From the NCBI GenBank assembly GCA_020438915.1, contig JAGQTR010000394.1:1-12865 (forward strand): a DNA stretch of 12,865 nucleotides, in the 5' to 3' direction. The translations under genes and the position numbers were made by a program. The notes under the pieces were generated by a model, which made no database searches, was not told the DNA's origin, and worked only from the letters and a program-made list of their open reading frames with translations. Source of the stretch: Mycobacterium sp. (GTDB lineage Bacteria > Actinomycetota > Actinomycetes > Mycobacteriales > Mycobacteriaceae). Numbering within the stretch: the stretch's first letter is position 1; each line of letters opens with the position of its first letter. This document shows positions 7,951 through 12,865 of this stretch, piece after piece.

Positions 7951-7979
7951 TGCTGTGTTAATGCTGTGGATGTGCTGTG
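7951..7979 (-). repeat. Three direct TGCTGTG repeats with an 11-bp period
   Basis: On the plus strand TGCTGTG occurs at 7951-7957, 7962-7968 and 7973-7979, separated by TTAA and GATG. Read along the hydrolase gene the unit is CACAGCA. The period is close to one helical turn, so all copies face the same side of the DNA, as in iterated protein-binding sites. The array ends 13 nt before the preferred start at 7937. The period is not a multiple of three, which argues against coding use. Confidence 0.6.
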
Positions 7980-7991
7980 TGTCATAGTTTG

Positions 7992-8005
7992 CTGATTGGA
8001 ATCAG
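7992..8005. promoter_or_regulatory. Interrupted palindrome CTGATT-GG-AATCAG
   Basis: Perfect 6-bp arms with a 2-bp spacer lie 12 bp beyond the 11-bp repeat array and about 55 bp upstream of the 425-aa hydrolase start. It is a candidate operator for a dimeric regulator. No regulator gene is in the window. On the minus strand TAATCT nearby is a possible -10 element, with no clear -35. Confidence 0.4.
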
Positions 8006-8189
8006 ATTACTACCGAAGCAGGCGAAAACATACGAGATTCACCGGGCTATAAGCCGAGTTTCTTCAATTCGATTTCTCACATCGGCAGTGGCTGACTCCA
8101 TTACGCGCCAACGCAGTTCACAGCGCATACCCGGAAGGGGTCGCCACGGTCACCTCGCTGCCACACGGCATGCAGGCCCAGCCTTTTAA

Positions 8190-8852
8190 CTACGCCCGGG
8201 CTGCCACGAATTTCGCCGCTTCCTCCACCATCCCATTGTCGATGTAGGAGAAGTGCGCCGGGAGGTTGAACCCCTTGGAACAGAACGGATCACCGGCCGC
8301 ACAGAGATCGAGCGTCTTGGGCCCATAGGATCCGCTCATCTGGGATAGCGGACCGCCACCGCGAATGTCGCGCAGCGGATTTCCGAAGACCACCACCGCT
8401 GCGATGTGGTCGGCGACCTCGGGCGGCAACGGGGTTGGGGTGAAACGGCCAAGTGGCTGCGGGTCCACGGTGATCAGATCGATCACCCCGGCACCCTGGG
8501 AATTTCCACCAAGCACGAGTTTGGTGGCGGGGCAATTGTCGGCCATCCACTGGACGTGCGCGGCGGCGTCGCTCGCGCCTTGGGGCGCGGACACATCGAA
8601 GTCGAAGCCGGCCGGGTAGTTGACCCCGTAGGCGCCGACAGATCGGCCACCGACCTTGGCGCGCAGCGAGTCGACGAACGCCTGCCCGAGCCAGCCGAGT
8701 CCGGCCGGGGCACCGGTTCCGCGCGCGAATATCACCTCGATGTCGGGGCACGGTTCAGCCGTGGACGTCGGCATCGCGATAGCCGCCTGCACCATCGCCG
8801 CTGGTAGGGTCATCGCTGCACCCAGTAGTCCGAGAAGTCGCTTCACCGGCAT
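8190..8852 (-). CDS. Secreted cutinase-like serine esterase (Culp family, about 220 aa)
   Basis: This is an exported cutinase-family esterase (PF01083), which in mycobacteria hydrolyses short- to medium-chain esters or lipids at or outside the cell surface. The N terminus is a signal peptide with Lys/Arg followed by a Leu/Ala core, with likely cleavage near residue 26. The mature part starts with the family's C-P-D and FARGTG block. The triad is Ser118 in GNSQG, Asp188 in the CAAGDPFC segment and His200 in PAHFSY. Paired cysteines match the usual two disulfides. The open frame runs up to 9035 and would overlap the monooxygenase, but those codons are not protein-like. The ATG at 8852 fits the signal peptide, with 8870 (ATG) and 8846 (GTG) as alternatives. 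None has a strong ribosome-binding site. It lies 59 nt after the BVMO-B stop on the same strand and is probably in its transcript. Confidence 0.92.
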   Translation of the reverse strand: MPVKRLLGLLGAAMTLPAAMVQAAIAMPTSTAEPCPDIEVIFARGTGAPAGLGWLGQAFVDSLRAKVGGRSVGAYGVNYPAGFDFDVSAPQGASDAAAHVQWMADNCPATKLVLGGNSQGAGVIDLITVDPQPLGRFTPTPLPPEVADHIAAVVVFGNPLRDIRGGGPLSQMSGSYGPKTLDLCAAGDPFCSKGFNLPAHFSYIDNGMVEEAAKFVAARA

Positions 8853-8911
8853 GTATCCATGGTGGCACATCGCTGAACGCGCGCCGCCGAAAATACTTCT
8901 GAGCTGCAGGT

Positions 8912-10402
8912 TCAGCAGATCGTGTAGTCGCTTAGCGGGAACGTCTCGTTCTCCCGGTTGGTCTGGTTGGTCGACGCAGGACGCACCAGCGTCTCCCCGC
9001 TGGGGCTGAAGTAGTACGACCGCGAGCGGGCACAATCGCCCCTGCCGAATACCGTCTTATCGAGAAGTTTCGACATGCGCTCACGGAACCGCGCATTGGC
9101 GTCCTCGGTCACCTCGAACGTGATCGCGTCGCGCCGCTGGACTTCGGTGAACAGCCGGTCCATGTGCCGCATCTGGTACTCGACCGTGTTGAAAAATGAC
9201 AACCCGCTGGAAGCGTAAGGCCCGGCGAGGCTCAGAAAATTCGGGAACGCCGGAATCGATACACCCTGGTAAGCCTGGAATCCATTGTCACGCCACCACT
9301 TTCCGAGGTTTCGGGCATCACGGCCAATGATCTCGATCGCGGGAATATTGGCCTCCCAAAGGTCGAAACCCGTTGCCAGAACCAGCGTGTCGATTTCAGA
9401 CTTGGTCCCGTCACACGCGACGATACCGTCGGGCTCGATCCGCTCGATACCCGCAGACTGCAGATGTACATGCGGCCTGCTGAACATCCGGTAGTACGAA
9501 TTCGAGTATGTCGGACGTTTACACCCAAAGTCGTAGTCCGGAGTCAGCTTGGCGCGTAGCTCTTTGTCGCGGATCGAGACGAACCGCAAAGCCTGCGACA
9601 GATAGGACGCACCCACATTGAGATGTCGGAAGTACTTGAAATTCAGTACCGACAGAATCATCATCGCTTCCAGATTGATGTCGGTGGTGAATCGGAAAGC
9701 GCGCTGCACCAACGGCATCCGGGCAAACAATCGGCGCAGCCACATCGGGATCGCGAAGTCGAGCTTGGGCACCACATGGATGGGCGTGCGCTGATAAACG
9801 CTGAGTTCGGCGGCACTCTTCGCGAGCTGCGGAATCAGCTGCACCGCGGTCGCGCCGGTACCGATCAGCCCAATCCTTTTGCCGTCGGGCGAGTAACTGT
9901 CGTCCCAGTCGGTGCTGTGGATGATGCGGCCCGCGAAATCCGCGATACCGGGGATGTCAGGGGTGTGGGGCTGCGAGAGGTAGCCGGTAGCGGTAATCAG
10001 GAATCGGGCAGACACCGTTTCGCCGTCTGACAGCGCCACCTGCCAGAGCTGGGAGTCTTCATCCCACCGGGCCCCGTCGACCGGGCTGTTGAACCTCATG
10101 TGCCGCCGGACGTCGTACTTGTCGGCAACATGGTCGGCATAGTTCTTGAGCTCGGCGCCCGGCGCGTAGAGCCGCGACCAGAAGGGGTTGGGTTCGAACC
10201 AGTAGGAGTACGTGGGGGAGGGGATGTCGACGGCCAACCCCGGGTAGTGGTTGACGTGCCACGTTCCACCCAGGTCGTCTTCACGGTCCAGAATCAGGAT
10301 GTTGTCGTAGCCCAGCCGCTTGAGCTGGATCGCAGCACCCATTCCACCGAACCCGGCACCCACGACGATCGCGTCGAATTGCGGCACACCCATGACACTC
10401 AC
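8912..10402 (-). CDS. Baeyer-Villiger-type FAD/NADPH monooxygenase (BVMO-B, 496 aa)
   Basis: This is a paralogue of the monooxygenase at 2901-4385. It aligns without gaps over the residues checked, offset by three residues, and is about 60% identical by eye. GAGFGG is at residues 15-20. The fingerprint FAGRIIHSTDWD is at 156-167. The second dinucleotide motif is GTGATA (181-186) instead of GTGSTG. The catalytic-type Arg296 sits in CKRP, and LVLATGFD is present. There is no signal peptide, so it should be a cytosolic ketone-to-ester or similar oxygenase. The GTG at 10402 is preferred because GAGG lies 4 nt before it; an ATG three codons in is the alternative. The region between about 216 and 265, likely near the substrate pocket, differs most from BVMO-A, which suggests a different substrate. 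A cutinase gene follows 59 nt downstream. A strong hairpin separates it from the PE-PPE hydrolase gene upstream, so it probably has its own promoter in 10403-10479. Confidence 0.92.
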   Translation of the reverse strand: MSVMGVPQFDAIVVGAGFGGMGAAIQLKRLGYDNILILDREDDLGGTWHVNHYPGLAVDIPSPTYSYWFEPNPFWSRLYAPGAELKNYADHVADKYDVRRHMRFNSPVDGARWDEDSQLWQVALSDGETVSARFLITATGYLSQPHTPDIPGIADFAGRIIHSTDWDDSYSPDGKRIGLIGTGATAVQLIPQLAKSAAELSVYQRTPIHVVPKLDFAIPMWLRRLFARMPLVQRAFRFTTDINLEAMMILSVLNFKYFRHLNVGASYLSQALRFVSIRDKELRAKLTPDYDFGCKRPTYSNSYYRMFSRPHVHLQSAGIERIEPDGIVACDGTKSEIDTLVLATGFDLWEANIPAIEIIGRDARNLGKWWRDNGFQAYQGVSIPAFPNFLSLAGPYASSGLSFFNTVEYQMRHMDRLFTEVQRRDAITFEVTEDANARFRERMSKLLDKTVFGRGDCARSRSYYFSPSGETLVRPASTNQTNRENETFPLSDYTIC

Positions 10403-10479
10403 GCTACCTCACAGCAAATAGAACATCGGCGATGAGATTGTGGCCCCCCCTGGTCCACGCCGCCGAGGATTCGGTGACG

Positions 10480-10516
10480 CCACGAAGCCCCGGAGCTCAG
10501 CGCCGGGGCTTCGTGG
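10480..10516 (-). terminator. 14-bp perfect-stem hairpin, probable terminator
   Basis: Bases 10480-10493 and 10503-10516 are perfectly complementary (14 bp, GC-rich, CACGAAGCCCCGG core) around a 9-nt loop. It lies about 30 nt after the stop codon of the 438-aa hydrolase and before BVMO-B. There is no U tract, which is normal for mycobacterial hairpin terminators. It should separate the two transcription units, though partial read-through is possible. Confidence 0.75.
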
Positions 10517-10545
10517 GCGAACATTCTTGGCGATTCTGCCGTGGA

Positions 10546-11862
10546 CTACTCCGAGTCAGACGAGTCGGTGGACTCGGAATCACTCGAAGCCGCAGCGGCC
10601 GCGGGCTCGGCGTCTGCTCCGTCCTGATCGGCAGCCGCTGTCTCCGGGGCCTCAGCCTCGGCAGCCTCTGCCTCCTCGGCCTCAGCGGCCTCAGCGACCT
10701 CAGCCTCCGCGGCTTCGGCGTCAGCGGCCTCTGCCTCCCCGGCTTCCGCGGCCTCAGCCTCGGCAGCTTCAGCGACTTCAGCCTCTGCGGCATCCACGCC
10801 GGCGGCCTCAGCGTCGCCGTCGTCTTTCAGCGACGCGGTGTCGTTGTCGACGTCCGCGGGTTCCTCGACCTTGGCCTCGGCTACGTCGTTGCTGTCGTTC
10901 GCCGACACCGACTCGACGGGTTCGGCCACCGCCGCCGCGACCTTGGTCTCGGCGGCCGGAGCCTCCTCGACCTCCTCAGCGGCCGCCGGTGCTGCCAGAG
11001 CTGCGGCCGGCATCCCGCTCGGCCGGTTGTCGTAGCGGCTGTAGCCCTTTTCCACCGATGCCCTCAGCGATGCCTCTTGGGACTTGAGGAAGGGGAACAG
11101 CTTCACCAACGGCAATTCGGGACTCGGCACGAGATAGGTCGTCGTCACCCCGCCCTTGCTGTTCACATCCACTTCGATGTTCGTCGCGGGCACGTCCGAC
11201 AGGTCAGCGAACATCACCGGTATGTGCCCGACGATCGCACCGGCGATCGAGTTGAGCACCGCTGTGAAATGCCACCAGCGGTCCGGGAAGTCATGCGTTC
11301 CGTCGAACTCGGCCACGACGACCGAGACGTCGTACTTCGTCTCCGGCGCCGGCCGATAGGTGTAGTCATACGAGGAGTTGTACTTCGCCTTGTCGATCAC
11401 CTTCTGCCGGCTGGAGTCGGCCACCACGATGAAGGTGACTTGTTGTTTGCCCGGCGCGTTGGGATCGTTGGCCAGCTCGCGGAGAACCTCGTTGACCACC
11501 AGCGAACCTGCCGACAGTCCGACGACGGTCACCTTCTCACCCGGCGCGGCGAGCCTGCCGAGTGCGGCATCCAGCTGGGTGTCGAGGTTTTCAATGCCCA
11601 CCGCGATTGATTCACCCAGGCTCAGACCACCGTTTGACGGGGAGTGTTCAGCCGGCCAGTTAACACTGACTCGTTCCTGGCCCTGCAGGGCGCCGCCGAG
11701 CAATTGCTTCATCACCGAGTCGTGCAACGTCGACGTTTCCAAACCTGCCACCACAAGGGCAGAGTTGCTGGCCCATGCCCCGTTCGCAGTGCCGAACGCC
11801 AGGGCGGTAGAGGCGACGAGGGCGCCGCAGGCGACCCCTGCCTTACGAATCGCAGTACGCAT
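10546..11862 (-). CDS. Secreted PE-PPE-domain serine hydrolase with Ala/Glu repeat tail (438 aa)
   Basis: This is an exported alpha/beta hydrolase (PF08237-like), more distant from the other two. The candidate triad is Ser117 in GLSAG, an acidic residue in FDGTHDFPD (Asp187/Asp191) and His213 in GHIPVMF. These lie in nearly the same register as Ser116/His210 and Ser119/His208 in the paralogues. The signal peptide is about residues 1-30, with a likely AWA cleavage site. The domain ends near residue 278, and residues 280-438 are a low-complexity tail rich in Ala and Glu, then Ser and Asp. The ATG at 11862 is chosen because GGAG (11869-11872, minus strand) lies 6 nt before it; the in-frame TTG at 11874 overlaps that site. 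It is followed by a strong hairpin, so it is probably a single-gene unit. It is divergent from the SDR gene across a 645-bp gap. Confidence 0.87.
   Translation of the reverse strand: MRTAIRKAGVACGALVASTALAFGTANGAWASNSALVVAGLETSTLHDSVMKQLLGGALQGQERVSVNWPAEHSPSNGGLSLGESIAVGIENLDTQLDAALGRLAAPGEKVTVVGLSAGSLVVNEVLRELANDPNAPGKQQVTFIVVADSSRQKVIDKAKYNSSYDYTYRPAPETKYDVSVVVAEFDGTHDFPDRWWHFTAVLNSIAGAIVGHIPVMFADLSDVPATNIEVDVNSKGGVTTTYLVPSPELPLVKLFPFLKSQEASLRASVEKGYSRYDNRPSGMPAAALAAPAAAEEVEEAPAAETKVAAAVAEPVESVSANDSNDVAEAKVEEPADVDNDTASLKDDGDAEAAGVDAAEAEVAEAAEAEAAEAGEAEAADAEAAEAEVAEAAEAEEAEAAEAEAPETAAADQDGADAEPAAAAASSDSESTDSSDSE
10652..10819 (-). repeat. Ala/Glu-rich repeat tract inside the 438-aa hydrolase tail
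   Basis: These 56 codons encode almost only Ala and Glu, with a few Gly, Val and Asp, in irregular AEA/AAE units. The block AEAEVAEAAEAE occurs twice. At DNA level the tract is built from degenerate hexamers of the CCTCAG/CCTCGG type on the plus strand. It is predicted to be highly acidic and either helical or disordered. Such tracts change length easily between strains. Confidence 0.8.
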
Positions 11863-12140
11863 AAGAGACTCCAAGTTAGAAGCAGACGAGGTGTTGACCG
11901 TGATCGGCTGAGACGAAGCCTATTACGTCGCTGAAGCGAAAAAGTAGCAAAACATCAACCGGTCATTAGTTCGCGATTTTCGCAAACACTTTTCGTCTTG
12001 CTGCCACCTGCGTCTTAGGGCAGCTAGCCGCCAACACAGTTCCCGTCAACCGGATTCCCAGCCTGCTGGCCCATTCCGTCTATAAGAGATAACACTATGA
12101 TCAGAGCGTCATTTCGCACGATTGGTCATCATGAGAACTA

Positions 12141-12162
12141 TTAATTACAAAAATGTAATTAA
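12141..12162. promoter_or_regulatory. AT-rich perfect palindrome, 9-bp arms
   Basis: TTAATTACA (12141-12149) and TGTAATTAA (12154-12162) are perfect inverted repeats around AAAA. Such an AT-only stem stands out in a GC-rich genome. It could be a dimeric repressor operator or the first stem of a small RNA. Confidence 0.5.
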
Positions 12163-12165
12163 GGG

Positions 12166-12183
12166 AACCCGAAAACTCGGGTT
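12166..12183 (+). terminator. Small hairpin (7-bp stem), possible terminator
   Basis: AACCCGA (12166-12172) and TCGGGTT (12177-12183) pair perfectly around AAAC. It follows the AT-rich palindrome by 3 nt. It could end a short plus-strand transcript starting near 12108. It has no U tract; a CCCTTT follows a few bases later. It could also be one composite regulatory element with the palindrome. Confidence 0.3.
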
Positions 12184-12495
12184 GTGTGGCCCTTTCCGTT
12201 GCTAGGAAGTGTCACGCAAAAAATAATTTGTGATCCGTACCACAGTCCATAGCACATATTTTCATGAGCGAAAGAGCAGGCCACGAAAGTGGTGTCGACA
12301 TCGCCCCTGTGTCCGAACGGTTATCGTCGGAGACTTCGTCGGACCGGCTGGGCAGCAACGCAGGAGGCGCGCCGCAAATCGGGCTTTTCCATCCGGGGTG
12401 GGTTCGCTGTGTTGACAACGAACGAACCCGCGCCATTCGCACGAAAGCCGTTCGAACAACAGCCGGGAGCCGAGGGCTAACGCTCAGCCGACGGC

Positions 12496-12501
12496 TATCC
12501 T
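12496..12501 (+). promoter_or_regulatory. Candidate -10 element for a leaderless SDR transcript
   Basis: TATCCT fits TAnnnT and lies 6 nt upstream of the GTG at 12508. That spacing would place the transcription start on the start codon, as at BVMO-A. A GGGG run touches the GTG and is too close to be a normal ribosome-binding site. There is no clear -35. Confidence 0.35.
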
Positions 12502-12507
12502 GCCGGG

Positions 12508-12865
12508 GTGGCAACCAAAGGCAACTCTGATCTATCCGGCAAAGTAGCGTTCATCACCGGTGGGGCCTCGGGGATCGGCGCCGCACTGACGCAACAGCTG
12601 ATCAGCGCCGGTGCCGAGGTCTGGATCGCCGACCGGCAGATCGAGCTCGCCGAGCGACTCGTACATGCTCTCGACAATGCTGGTGCCGCGGTCCACGCCG
12701 TCGAACTGGACGTCCGTGACCATGCAGCATTCGCGCGGGCCATTGCCCACACCGTGCAGGTTTCCGGGCGGATCGACTACCTGTTCAACAACGCCGGAAT
12801 TGGCATCGGCGGCGAGGTCGATTCGCTGACCCTCGATGACTGGAACGACATCATCGACGTCAATC
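12508..12865 (+). CDS. Short-chain dehydrogenase/reductase (SDR), 3' truncated by window edge
   Basis: This is the N-terminal 119 residues of a classical SDR oxidoreductase that interconverts alcohols and ketones with NAD(P). The cofactor motif T-G-G-A-S-G-I-G is at residues 17-24. Asp42 at the end of the second strand suggests NAD(H) preference. The acidic ELDV motif is near 66-69 and the structural NNAG motif at 94-97. The catalytic Ser-Tyr-Lys part lies beyond the right edge and cannot be checked. The frame has no stop before the edge. GTG at 12508 is the natural start, as it leaves the usual short leader before the first strand. It is divergent from the neighbouring hydrolase gene. It could supply ketones to the nearby monooxygenases, but that is inference. 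Confidence 0.93.
   Translation, partial: MATKGNSDLSGKVAFITGGASGIGAALTQQLISAGAEVWIADRQIELAERLVHALDNAGAAVHAVELDVRDHAAFARAIAHTVQVSGRIDYLFNNAGIGIGGEVDSLTLDDWNDIIDVN

Larger units (their letters stand above)
11863..12507. other. Divergent intergenic region with an AT-rich island
   Basis: This 645-bp gap separates the minus-strand hydrolase from the plus-strand SDR gene. Bases 12081-12160 contain only 25 G/C of 80 (about 31%), far below the flanking genes. It holds TATAAG at 12081-12086 and TATGAT at 12096-12101 as -10-like hexamers, then two adjacent hairpins (12141-12162 and 12166-12183). A small open frame at 12264-12530 (+) has no ribosome-binding site and overlaps the SDR start, so I do not call it. 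The promoter of the hydrolase should lie in about 11880-11960. Confidence 0.6.

Noticed and set aside
8853..9035. N-terminal extension of the cutinase frame into the BVMO-B gene
   Set aside because: The extension overlaps the monooxygenase C terminus, is not protein-like, and would bury the signal peptide.
10432..11610. 392-aa plus-strand open frame opposite the 438-aa hydrolase
   Set aside because: It is an antisense shadow whose Leu/Gly/Ser/Arg repeats simply mirror the Ala/Glu codon repeats of the real gene.
12412..12417. TTGACA hexamer upstream of the SDR gene
   Set aside because: No -10-like hexamer follows at 16-19 bp, and it is too far from the start to pair with TATCCT at 12496.
12448..12458. 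GTTCGAAC-like palindrome suggesting a LexA (SOS) box
   Set aside because: The mycobacterial SOS box needs two half-sites as TCGAAC-N4-GTTCGA. Only a compact 8-bp palindrome is present.
12264..12530. 88-aa plus-strand open frame in the divergent gap
   Set aside because: It has no ribosome-binding site or known motif, it overlaps the well-supported SDR start, and its codon use drifts along its length.

Overview
The window looks like chromosome of a Mycobacterium-group actinobacterium, probably a fast-growing Mycolicibacterium-type species. The evidence is its high G+C, GTG starts, three PE-PPE-domain serine hydrolases, a cutinase-like protein (Culp family), a CYP138-like cytochrome P450, and a TIGR00027/PF04072-type methyltransferase. 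The PE-PPE hydrolase domains follow ordinary Sec-type signal peptides and carry no PE or PPE N-terminal domain.

Layout. 1-569: no supportable gene. 570-5821 (+): a PE-PPE hydrolase of 769 aa, a Baeyer-Villiger-type flavin monooxygenase (BVMO-A) and a cytochrome P450. 11862-5818 (-): a second set of five genes, namely a PE-PPE hydrolase (438 aa), a strong hairpin, a paralogous monooxygenase (BVMO-B), a cutinase, a third PE-PPE hydrolase (425 aa) and an O-methyltransferase-like gene. The two sets are convergent and meet in a 4-nt overlap of stop codons at 5818-5821. 11863-12507: a 645-bp divergent intergenic region with a marked AT-rich island and two tandem hairpins. 12508 to the right edge (+): the start of a short-chain dehydrogenase/reductase (SDR), cut off by the window.

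How the genes may work together (inference). Each BVMO neighbours exported serine esterase/lipase-type genes, and a P450 and an SDR lie nearby. This parts list fits a lipid route in which the P450 hydroxylates, an SDR makes the ketone, a BVMO inserts oxygen to give an ester, and a hydrolase cleaves it. The hydrolases are predicted to be outside the cytoplasm and the oxygenases inside, so a single linear pathway is not proven. The set could equally serve cell-envelope lipid remodelling.

The most unusual non-coding signals are three 11-bp-spaced TGCTGTG repeats plus an interrupted palindrome upstream of the 425-aa hydrolase, a G7 tract as its ribosome-binding site, a probable leaderless promoter for BVMO-A, and the AT-rich hairpin region near the right end. 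I saw no tRNA, rRNA, CRISPR array or insertion sequence.
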